Source: Hymenobacter sp. 15J16-1T3B
GTDB lineage: Bacteria > Bacteroidota > Bacteroidia > Cytophagales > Hymenobacteraceae
Assembly: GCF_020711235.1 (NCBI RefSeq)
Contig: NZ_JAJFAV010000005.1
Location: forward strand, 289,820-353,819
Length of the DNA: 64,000 nt
Direction: 5' to 3'
Shown: piece by piece, positions 57,546 through 64,000 of the stretch
Layout: each line of letters opens with the position of its first letter
How positions within the stretch are numbered: position 1 is the first letter of the stretch
Made by a program: the position numbers and the translations under genes
Notes under the pieces: generated by a model
Databases searched by the model: none
The model's input: the letters and a program-made list of their open reading frames with translations, nothing else
What the model was told of the DNA's origin: nothing

Positions 57546-57860
57546 ATGCCCGCTACTTCTCCCGCTCAACCTTATCTGGAAGTCATCGACAGCTTTGCCA
57601 TCCGCCGCACGCAGCAGTTTTTTATGATTGGGCGGCTGCACGGCGCCGCCGAGCCGGGCATGTTTGCCCATATCCAACTGAACCGTGGCCTTGATCTGAC
57701 GGTGCGCATCACGGCTATTGAGGAAGTGGAATTCCCTTCCGACAGCCAGTCCTACACCTTGCTCGAACTCCGCAGCGACGACCCCGACTCCTTCGCCCTG
57801 CTGCTCGCCCTTAAAGTTGGGTTGGAAACCGTGCAGATCAGCGTTGAAGGCCAAGACTAA
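57546..57860 (+). CDS. Small protein resembling a translation-factor domain 2 beta-barrel
   Basis: 104 residues, ATG at 57546. The sequence EVIDSFAIRRTQQFFMIGRLHGAAEPGMFAHIQLNRGLDLTVRITAIEEVEF follows the pattern of the EF-Tu domain 2 barrel (F-x-I ... GR-x-x-G ... G-x-x-x-x-I ... I-x-x-IE), but no GTPase domain is attached. No signal peptide or membrane segment. Such free-standing barrel domains are known in Bacteroidota without assigned function. The gene is read against its neighbours and is followed by a hairpin. Confidence 0.65.
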   Translation: MPATSPAQPYLEVIDSFAIRRTQQFFMIGRLHGAAEPGMFAHIQLNRGLDLTVRITAIEEVEFPSDSQSYTLLELRSDDPDSFALLLALKVGLETVQISVEGQD

Positions 57861-57871
57861 CCCCAGCACAA

Positions 57872-57907
57872 AGCCGCCCGCCGTTCCGGGCGGAACGACG
57901 GGCGGCT
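57872..57907. terminator. Bidirectional hairpin terminator
   Basis: Seventeen-base arms 57872-57888 and 57891-57907 (start AGCCGCCCG) with one G:U-type mismatch and 2 central bases, between the small barrel gene and the convergent LytTR regulator gene. Confidence 0.8.
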
Positions 57908-57929
57908 AGTCCGTAGCGGCTCAAGCACC

Positions 57930-58673
57930 TCAGTGCATGTTGCGCTGCTCGATGAGCTGGTGAAACGACTCGGCGTAGGCGTCGCCGATGGGAATGACTA
58001 CCTCGCCCATGTAAATGCGGTTTTTGCGGATGGAGTCTATCCAGTTCAGCGCCACGATGTAGGAGCGGTGCACGCGCACAAACTCGGTGGCCGGCAGCCG
58101 CTCTTCGAAGGCGCGCAGGGAGTTGAGGGTGAGCAGGGGCTTGGCCGTGCCCAGGTGAATCTTCACGTAATCCTTCAACCCTTCCAGGTAGCGGATGTCG
58201 CGCAGGGTCACGCGCTGGGTGTGGTAGTCGGCCTTCACGAAAATGTACTCCTCGGCCGGCGCGGCGGGGGCCGGGGCGGGCGGCGCTACCGGAGCGGCCG
58301 GGGCCGGCGCGGCCACCGGCTGCAGGCGTTCCTGCACCTTGGTGGCCGCTTTCAGAAACCGGTCGAAGGGAATGGGCTTGATGAGGTAGTCCACCGCGTC
58401 GAGGTCGAAGCCTTCGACGGCGTACTGCTTGTAGGCGGTGGTGAAGACCACGGCGGCGTTGGGCCGCAGGGTGCGCACGAAGTCGACGCCGGTTAGGTCG
58501 GGCATCTGCACGTCGAGGAAGAGCACGTCGACCGGTTCGCGCTGCAGCACCTGCATGGCCTCGATGGCGCTGCGGCAGGTGCCCACCAGCTCCAGAAACG
58601 GAATACGCTCGACGTAGCCGGCCAGCAGGCGCAGGGCCAGCGGTTCGTCGTCAACTAAAAGGCAGCGAAGCAT
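57930..58673 (-). CDS. LytTR-family response regulator
   Basis: 247 residues, ATG at 58673. CheY-like receiver (residues 1-120, phosphoacceptor Asp54 in VLFLDVQMPDLTG, switch Lys in the DYLIKPI segment), a Pro/Ala-rich linker of ~20 residues, and a LytTR DNA-binding domain (EEYIFVKADYHTQRVTLRDIRYLEGLKDYVKIHL ... EFVRVHRSYIVALNWIDSI). The gene overlaps the end of the upstream sensor kinase by 23 bases, so the two form a coupled two-component system. Target genes are unknown. Confidence 0.95.
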   Translation of the reverse strand: MLRCLLVDDEPLALRLLAGYVERIPFLELVGTCRSAIEAMQVLQREPVDVLFLDVQMPDLTGVDFVRTLRPNAAVVFTTAYKQYAVEGFDLDAVDYLIKPIPFDRFLKAATKVQERLQPVAAPAPAAPVAPPAPAPAAPAEEYIFVKADYHTQRVTLRDIRYLEGLKDYVKIHLGTAKPLLTLNSLRAFEERLPATEFVRVHRSYIVALNWIDSIRKNRIYMGEVVIPIGDAYAESFHQLIEQRNMH

Positions 58674-59709
58674 GCGGAAGGGCGAGGGTTAGGGTTACGA
58701 TGTACTGGTCGCCCGTCTGGTCGATGTCCAGGTGGTGGCGGCCGGGGTAGAGCAGCTGCAGGCGCTGGGTCACGTTCTGCACGCCAATGCCCGAGTCGCG
58801 GGCAGCGGTGAGCGGGGCTGCCGCCGGGAAGCGGCGGTTTTGCACCCGGAACAGCAGTTCGTCGCCCACCACGCGCAGGGCAATGCCGATGGCCGAGGGG
58901 TGCTGGTAGCTCACGCCGTGCTTGAAGGCGTTTTCGACGAAGGGAATCAGCAGCATGGGCTCGATGAGCCGGCCCGCGAGCTGACCTTCCTGGCTGAACT
59001 CGATTTCGACGTCGTCGGCCAGGCGCAGGCGCTGCAAATCCACGTAGTTGCGCAAGTACTCCACTTCCTGCTCCAGCGGCACGCGCGGGTCGTTGGCCTC
59101 GTAGAGCATGTAGCGCATCAGCTGGCTGAGCTTCAGGATGGCTTCGGCCGTGTCGTCGGAGCGCAGCTGGGCCAGGGAGTAGATGTTGTTGAGGGTGTTG
59201 AAGAGAAAGTGCGGGCTGACCTGCGACTTCAGAAAGGCCAGCTCGGCGGTGAGTTTGTCGCTGTGCATCTGCCGGCGCACCCGCTCGTTGGCAAACCACT
59301 CGCTGGTGATGCGCAGGCCGCTGCTCACCATCCACACCAGCACCGTGACGAGCACGATAATGGCCTGGAACTGCTGGCGGTCGGCCAGGGTGGTGCCGGG
59401 CCGCGGCGGGGGCATAGTGCCGATGCCCAGCCAGTGCAGGCTCATGGGCACGTGCAGCAAGAACATGAGCACGAGCACGGCCAGCCCGTAGAGGGCAAAC
59501 CGCCGCCGGGCTAGTAGCTGCGGAATCAGCACCCAGTAGTTCAGGTAAAAGAGCACGGCCATGCGGAGAATGGGCGTGGCCGTGCGCCAAAAGCTGAAGT
59601 GCGGGGGCTGCTGCTGCAGAATTGCCCAGGGCAAAAACGGCAGCGACACCCAGAACACCAGGTGAACGAGAATGTGCAGCAGGCGCTGCCGGGTGAAAAA
59701 TCGGGCCAT
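58651..59709 (-). CDS. LytS-type (His_kinase PF06580) sensor kinase
   Basis: 352 residues from the ATG at 59709; the open frame continues upstream but the membrane region begins here. Four membrane helices in the N-terminal ~150 residues (LLHILVHLVFWVSLPFLPW, MAVLFYLNYWVLIPQLL, YGLAVLVLMFLLHVPM, FQAIIVLVTVLVWMV), a short coiled linker, the phosphorylation motif SQVSPHFLFNTLNNIYSLA, and an ATPase domain (LLIPFVENAFKHGV, DSGIGVQNVTQRLQLLY). It partners the overlapping LytTR regulator. The signal is not evident. A terminator hairpin sits right before its start. Confidence 0.93.
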   Translation of the reverse strand: MARFFTRQRLLHILVHLVFWVSLPFLPWAILQQQPPHFSFWRTATPILRMAVLFYLNYWVLIPQLLARRRFALYGLAVLVLMFLLHVPMSLHWLGIGTMPPPRPGTTLADRQQFQAIIVLVTVLVWMVSSGLRITSEWFANERVRRQMHSDKLTAELAFLKSQVSPHFLFNTLNNIYSLAQLRSDDTAEAILKLSQLMRYMLYEANDPRVPLEQEVEYLRNYVDLQRLRLADDVEIEFSQEGQLAGRLIEPMLLIPFVENAFKHGVSYQHPSAIGIALRVVGDELLFRVQNRRFPAAAPLTAARDSGIGVQNVTQRLQLLYPGRHHLDIDQTGDQYIVTLTLALPHASLPFS

Positions 59710-59716
59710 AGCAAGC

Positions 59717-59748
59717 AAAAACCGGCGGCCCCGTAGCGCCGCCGGTTT
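59717..59748 (-). terminator. Intrinsic terminator or attenuator just before the sensor kinase
   Basis: On the minus strand arms AAACCGGCGGC (59738-59748) and GCCGCCGGTTT (59719-59729) with an 8-base loop are followed by a T run, ending 8 bases before the kinase ATG. It could end the Spy-like gene upstream or act as an attenuator of the kinase-regulator pair. Confidence 0.7.
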
Positions 59749-59896
59749 GGGGTAACAAGCAATACGCGGCTTCGCGTCCGCGGTGGACAAAATAAGCGCT
59801 TGGGCCAGCGAAGCCGCGCCTAGTGCCCGAGCAACCCGTCCGGCCGGGAGCATTCACTCTCCCTCACCTGCCCGCGGCCCGACGGGTGCTTGGGAC

Positions 59897-60376
59897 TTAG
59901 TCGCGGGTCTGGCCGGTGGCGTCTTTGGGCGGGCGGTTGCCCTTGCTGCCGTTCCCGCCCTTGCCGTCGTTGGGGCCGCCGTGCCGGGGCTTCTGGGCCT
60001 GGTACTGCTTGAACTGCGCGGGCGTGAGGACGGCCTGCAACTTGGCGTCGGTGTCGGCGTCGAGGCGGCGCATCTGCTCCAGGCCTTGCTCGCGGCCCTG
60101 GTCGGCGGCGCCGGCGCGCTGGGCTTGCATCTGCTCGTGCTGGGCCTTGAAGATGGCAGCTACTTCGCTTTGCTGCTTGGCGTTGAGCTTGAGCTTTTTG
60201 GCCAGGTTGTCGGCCTGCTGCTCGGGGTTGTGGCCGGCCCCTTTGCCCGGGCGGGGGCCTTGCGGACGGGCGGTGGGCTCTTGGACCGAGGCCGGCAGCG
60301 CCACGCCGACAGCCGACAAGTGAAGAACTCCGACGAGGGCCGCCGCGAGGGTGCCGCGTAACCAGCTGGTTTGCAT
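59897..60376 (-). CDS. Spy/CpxP-like periplasmic helical protein
   Basis: 159 residues, ATG at 60376. Signal peptide (MQTSWLRGTLAAALVGVLHLSAVGVALPA) followed by a charged helical region: NLAKKLKLNAKQQSEVAAIFKAQHEQMQAQRAG ... LDADTDAKLQAVLTPAQFKQYQAQ, which carries the LTxxQ-type repeats of the Spy/CpxP group. The Gly/Asn-rich tail (GGPNDGKGGNGSKGNRPP) is disordered. Spy-like proteins are ATP-independent chaperones in the periplasm and CpxP restrains a sensor kinase; the adjoining sensor kinase/regulator genes make a stress-sensing link plausible but unproved. Confidence 0.8.
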   Translation of the reverse strand: MQTSWLRGTLAAALVGVLHLSAVGVALPASVQEPTARPQGPRPGKGAGHNPEQQADNLAKKLKLNAKQQSEVAAIFKAQHEQMQAQRAGAADQGREQGLEQMRRLDADTDAKLQAVLTPAQFKQYQAQKPRHGGPNDGKGGNGSKGNRPPKDATGQTRD

Positions 60377-60578
60377 GCTCAGAATGGGGTTTCGATAAGA
60401 GGCCGCGGCCGGGTTGGCCGCGTTGACGAAAGCAAAAGTGGGCGGCGCGTGCCCCGCCCGAAATTCGTTTCGCTTACCCCAGCACTTTTCTCGACAAATG
60501 GCCGCATTCCCTCTATTGCGGCATTCGCCCGTCTTGGTTTCGGCGGCGCTGGCCCTTCCAGTTGCCCGGCTGACTACG

Positions 60579-60586
60579 TACTTTTG
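60579..60586 (+). promoter_or_regulatory. TACTTTTG promoter element
   Basis: An exact TAnnTTTG match 32 bases before the start of the YD-like T9SS cargo gene. A TTG upstream is too close (14 bases) to be a standard -33 element. Confidence 0.4.
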
Positions 60587-60618
60587 CCAACGGTTTTGCT
60601 TACTGTGGCTTATTGCTG

Positions 60619-61926
60619 ATGATTGCTCGCTTACTCCTGACTACTAGCCTACTCTCCGGCTCGCTGACGCTGGCCTTGGCGCAACCCTCACCGTTTCAAC
60701 CGCTGGTGACAGCTCCGGGCCGCCCGGCGGCCAGCACCCCGGCGAGCGTGCCCGCCCGCGCGGTCTACCACGATTGGAATTCGCAAAGCGGGCAATGGTA
60801 CAATGCTGCAGCCGTTGCGTTTCAATACGACGCCCGCGGCTACCTGGCCACCGAAACCCGCGTCGACTCTGCCTCCCAGGCCCCGCTGCGTCGTTTCCTA
60901 ACCGTTTACGACGCGGCCGGACGGCTGCTGTCTGTCACCGACCAGCTCTACCGCCTCGGCGCCTGGACCGACAACCTGCGCCAGCTCTACACCTACAATA
61001 GCTACGGCGACTGCACCGAGTACCTGGCGCAAAACGCCGGGCCCAGTGGCTGGGTCAACAACAGCCTTAGCTCGCAGTACCAGCTCACCTACAACGCTGC
61101 CGGGGTACCGACGCAGTCCATCACGCGGGCTTGGTCCAGCGCCGGCTCGCCCACCGGAACGTATTCCTGGCAGAACTACTCGCGCACCCTGTACACGCTC
61201 AACGCGGCTGGCCAGTGGCAGGAAATTGTGGAGCAGCTCTGGCAAAACAACGCTTGGCAAAATACCAGCCGCAGCATCGACGTGGTATGGACCGACTGGC
61301 CGCAGCGGCGGCGGGCCGCCGACCGTTCGCAGCAGTGGAGCAGCGGAGCCTGGGTGGATGAGTTGCGCCGCAGCTACGCCTACCAACCCACCGGCACCAC
61401 GCAAACCACCACCGAGCGGCCAAGCAACGGCAGCTGGACGCCGAGCGGCCGCACTACGCGCGTTTACGATGCCCAAGGCAACGACGGCGGCACCTTGATT
61501 GAAATCTGGAACGGGGCCGGCTGGTCCCTCGTCAGCGGCGCACTCACCACCCGCACCTACAACGCGGCCGGGGAAATCACCCGCACGTTGTTTCAGAACC
61601 TACGCCCTGCCCCGCAGAACCAGCAGCTGCGCACCTATCACGACTACCAGCAAGTGCTCGGCACCCGGTCGGTTCGCAGCGCGCCGCAGCTGGCGCTGTA
61701 TCCCAACCCGGCTACCGACCGTGCCACCCTGCACGTGCCTACGCCCGCGGCCACGGCCTGCCCCCTCACGGTGCTCAACGCCCTCGGCCAGCCCGTATTG
61801 ACGCTGACGCTGCCCGCTGGCACCGCAACGTACGTGCTCGACCTGCGTCCCTTGCCCACTGGGCTCTACACCGTCCGCCTGCTGACGGCCGCCGGCCCGG
61901 TGGTTGGCCGCTTGGTAAAACGCTAA
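60619..61926 (+). CDS. Secreted YD-like repeat protein with T9SS sorting domain
   Basis: 435 residues from the ATG at 60619 (a TTG two codons upstream is also in frame). Signal peptide (MIARLLLTTSLLSGSLTLALAQ). The central region has ~45-residue repeats of the form W...Y-x-YDxxG/YNAAG (VAFQYDARGYLATETRVDS, LTVYDAAGRLLSVTDQLY, YTYNSYGDCTEYLAQ, LTYNAAGVPTQSITRAW, TRVYDAQGNDGGTLIEIW), which resemble degenerate RHS/YD repeats. The last ~80 residues are a type A sorting domain (LALYPNPATDRATLHV ... VVGRLVKR). It is probably a surface-exposed beta-rich protein; no enzymatic motif is seen. It stands alone. Confidence 0.78.
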   Translation: MIARLLLTTSLLSGSLTLALAQPSPFQPLVTAPGRPAASTPASVPARAVYHDWNSQSGQWYNAAAVAFQYDARGYLATETRVDSASQAPLRRFLTVYDAAGRLLSVTDQLYRLGAWTDNLRQLYTYNSYGDCTEYLAQNAGPSGWVNNSLSSQYQLTYNAAGVPTQSITRAWSSAGSPTGTYSWQNYSRTLYTLNAAGQWQEIVEQLWQNNAWQNTSRSIDVVWTDWPQRRRAADRSQQWSSGAWVDELRRSYAYQPTGTTQTTTERPSNGSWTPSGRTTRVYDAQGNDGGTLIEIWNGAGWSLVSGALTTRTYNAAGEITRTLFQNLRPAPQNQQLRTYHDYQQVLGTRSVRSAPQLALYPNPATDRATLHVPTPAATACPLTVLNALGQPVLTLTLPAGTATYVLDLRPLPTGLYTVRLLTAAGPVVGRLVKR

Positions 61927-62043
61927 GCCACCTGGGGCGCCGGGACGGCCTCTTGCGCGGTTACTCGACTATTATTATCATTATTCCCCCGAGTACCTAG
62001 AATTTTTCCGAGGCAGCAGATGAATTTTAAGTAAATTGCGCAG

Positions 62044-63951
62044 ATGTTGTCCAGCCAGGCTCCCCGTTGTCCCCGCTTTCAACAGGTTGGTTTACGCCGC
62101 CGTAGCGTGGTTGGCAAACTGGCCTGGAGCGCAATGTTGCCCCTGCTGCTTAGCCTGAGCAGTCCGGCCGTGGCTCAGCGCCCCGGCTCCCGGGCCGACA
62201 GCCTGCTGCACCTGCTGGCCCAAAGCCGCCCCGACACCAACCGCGTGGAGCTGCTGATTCAGCTGGCCTGGGACCGGACCGACGACAACCCCGTCGAGGC
62301 CATCCGCTACGGCCGCCGCAGCCTGCGCCTGGCCCGGCAGCTCAATTTTCCCCGCGGCGAGTGTCGCAGCCTGCTGATGCTCGGCTGGGCCTTTTTGCGC
62401 GCCGGCGACTACCCCACCGCGGTGCACACCCAGCTGCAGGCGCGGCAGGTGGCCGAGCGCGCGCAGTTTGCCGGCGGCCTCATCCACGCCGACAACGCCA
62501 CCGGCTACGCCTATGCCGAGCAGGACAACTACAACGCGGCCATGCGCTACTACCAGCGGGCCAAACGGCTAGCCGAGCAGAAAGGTGACTTCGTGCTCCT
62601 GACGCCGATTCTGGGGAATATCGGGCAGGCGTTTCAGCATTTGGGCCAGATCGATTCGGCCCTACACTACACGCGCCGTGGCTACGAACTCGACCGGCGC
62701 TTCCACGATTGGCACAGCGAAATCGGCGACTTGGCCCTGCTCGGGGGCATGGAAGCCCAGCGCGGCGACTCCGCCGCGGCCCGCCGCTACTACCAGCTCT
62801 GCATCCGGCGGGCCGAGGGCATGCCCGTGTCGTATGCGCTGTGCCGGGCCTACCTGGGCCTGGCTCGCTTAGCCGAAGCCAACCACAGCCCCGACCAGGC
62901 CCTGGCCTACGCCCGGCAGGCGCTGCGGGCCGGGCAGCGCGGCTATTACCCCAAGGGCGTTTTCGAAGCCAGCAACTACCTGGCCCAGGTGTACGCCCAG
63001 CGTGGCGACGCCGCCGCGGCCTACCGCTACCTGGCCAACGCCGTCGTCACCCGCGACAGTTTGTTTAGCCAGCGCAAGCTGGCGCAGGTGCAGGCCCTGT
63101 CGTTCAGCGAGCAGCTGCGCCAGCAGGAGCTAACGGAGCAGCACCTCAAGGCCGAGGCCAACCGCCGCCAAAATCTACTCTTGGGCGCCCTGGCCCTCAC
63201 GGCGCTGTCGGGTGGGCTGCTGTACCTGCTGCTGAACCGCCGCCGGCTGCAGCGCGAAGTGGAGTTTGCGCGGGAGCGGGAGCGGCTGGAGCGCCAGCGC
63301 CTCACCGCTGTGCTCAAAGCCGAGGAAAACGAGCGTCGCCGCATCGGCTCCGACCTGCACGACGGGCTGGGCCAGCTGCTCACGGCCGCCAAGCTCAACC
63401 TGCACGCCCTTAACCAGCAGCTGCACCGCACCCTCGACGGCCAGCTCAACGGCAACCAAACCTTCATCGACAACGCCGTGCATGTGGTCGACGAATCGTT
63501 TCGGGAGGTGCGCAGCATTTCGCACAACCTACTGCCCAGCGCCCTCATCAAGCGCGGGCTGCCCCAGGCCGTAAGCAGCTTTCTGAACCGCCTGCCCGCC
63601 AGCGACCTGCGCGTGAATGTGGAAACCTACGGCCTGGAAGAACGCCTTGACCCCACCGTCGAAAGCATGCTGTTTCGCATGATTCAGGAGTTGGTGCAGA
63701 ACGTCGTCAAGCACGCCCAGGCCACCGAAATGACGCTGCAACTGTTGCGCGACGAGCAGCAGCTGACCATCGTCGTAACCGACAACGGAGTGGGCTTTGC
63801 GTCCAATGCCCCCGGCGCCAACCCCGGCATTGGGCTGCGCAACGTGCACACGCGCATGGCCTACCTCGGCGGCCGCGCCCACTTCGACGCGGCGCCGGGG
63901 CGCGGCACCACCGTCACGCTGGAAGTTCCCTTGCCCGTAGCGGCGGGCTAA
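62044..63951 (+). CDS. TPR-containing sensor histidine kinase (NarX/DegS-type)
   Basis: 635 residues, ATG at 62044. Signal-like N-terminus (LAWSAMLPLLLSLSSPAVAQ), then about six TPR units in the periplasm (residues ~50-345: GYAYAEQDNYNAAMRYYQRAKRLAEQ, QAFQHLGQIDSALHYTRRGYEL and similar), one membrane helix (LLLGALALTALSGGLLYLLLN), a coiled coil, and a HisKA_3-type dimer/phosphotransfer segment NERRRIGSDLHDGLGQLLTAAKL (His in DLHDGLG). The ATPase domain carries ELVQNVVKHAQAT, TDNGVGF and GIGLRNVHTRM...GTTVTLEVPLP. The response regulator is not in the window and may start just beyond the right edge. Confidence 0.93.
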   Translation: MLSSQAPRCPRFQQVGLRRRSVVGKLAWSAMLPLLLSLSSPAVAQRPGSRADSLLHLLAQSRPDTNRVELLIQLAWDRTDDNPVEAIRYGRRSLRLARQLNFPRGECRSLLMLGWAFLRAGDYPTAVHTQLQARQVAERAQFAGGLIHADNATGYAYAEQDNYNAAMRYYQRAKRLAEQKGDFVLLTPILGNIGQAFQHLGQIDSALHYTRRGYELDRRFHDWHSEIGDLALLGGMEAQRGDSAAARRYYQLCIRRAEGMPVSYALCRAYLGLARLAEANHSPDQALAYARQALRAGQRGYYPKGVFEASNYLAQVYAQRGDAAAAYRYLANAVVTRDSLFSQRKLAQVQALSFSEQLRQQELTEQHLKAEANRRQNLLLGALALTALSGGLLYLLLNRRRLQREVEFARERERLERQRLTAVLKAEENERRRIGSDLHDGLGQLLTAAKLNLHALNQQLHRTLDGQLNGNQTFIDNAVHVVDESFREVRSISHNLLPSALIKRGLPQAVSSFLNRLPASDLRVNVETYGLEERLDPTVESMLFRMIQELVQNVVKHAQATEMTLQLLRDEQQLTIVVTDNGVGFASNAPGANPGIGLRNVHTRMAYLGGRAHFDAAPGRGTTVTLEVPLPVAAG

Positions 63952-64000
63952 ACTCCGCCACGCCAACAAATGCAGCAGCGCCCGGCGCCGCGGCTCGTGC

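Noticed and set aside
58655..59857. A 400-residue frame overlapping the LytS-type kinase
   Set aside because: Same-strand alternative frame; the kinase frame has the SPHFLFNTLNNI and VENAFKHG motifs, this one has none.

Overview
The window looks like a chromosomal segment of a GC-rich Bacteroidota bacterium, most likely a Hymenobacter-like member of the Cytophagales. The main reasons are several large secreted proteins ending in type IX secretion (T9SS) sorting domains (both the YPNP type and the gliding-motility CHU_C type), a match to the Bacteroidota promoter pattern TTG-N17-TAnnTTTG, the paired DUF1800/DUF1501 genes, LytS/LytR-type and TPR-type two-component proteins, and intergenic palindromic repeats. 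The genus is an inference from gene content; no rRNA or tRNA gene was seen.

Layout. 1-697: an amidase cut by the left edge. 824-13121: four secreted or surface proteins, namely a PQQ-type sugar dehydrogenase, two large Ig/fibronectin-like proteins (one with four near-identical tandem modules of 273-274 residues) and a CHU_C protein. 13384-18113: a probable metal-uptake block with an Nramp transporter, a TonB-dependent receptor and a small outer-membrane-type protein; near-identical palindromes precede the first two genes and suggest control by one DtxR/MntR-type repressor. 18206-31281: housekeeping and envelope genes (DUF1501/DUF1800 pair, flavin monooxygenase, lamin-tail protein, asd, TlpA-like thioredoxin, two duplicated multi-TonB_C proteins, an alpha/beta hydrolase). 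31619-39106: a RemB/Wzi-like outer membrane protein, a small conserved protein, an MsbA-like ABC exporter, a membrane protein, gmhA and a ComM/YifB ATPase.

39202-53285 is the most unusual part: about 14 kb of five tightly packed minus-strand genes. Transcription starts with a 2240-residue RHS protein (signal peptide, three LamG-like domains, YD repeats, RHS core) whose last ~216 residues follow the DPDGRD core-end motif and look like a toxin tip. Its stop codon overlaps the start of a 166-residue lipoprotein (candidate immunity protein). That gene overlaps a 216-residue orphan gene by ATGA. Next come a second lipoprotein and an 1848-residue SpvB-like YD-repeat protein. The tip and the lipoprotein are visibly less GC-rich than the RHS core. 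I read this as a polymorphic-toxin locus, possibly a two-part SpvB/RHS shell resembling the B and C parts of Tc toxins, acting in the cell envelope.

53802-63951: a Crp/Fnr-family regulator with a good promoter, an MscS-type channel, a stand-alone acyl carrier protein, a small beta-barrel-like protein, a LytTR response regulator overlapped by its LytS-type kinase, a Spy/CpxP-like periplasmic protein, a YD-like T9SS cargo protein and a TPR sensor kinase whose partner regulator probably lies beyond the right edge. Many convergent gene pairs are separated by long perfect hairpins that can act as two-way terminators. Three kinds of dispersed intergenic repeats are present.
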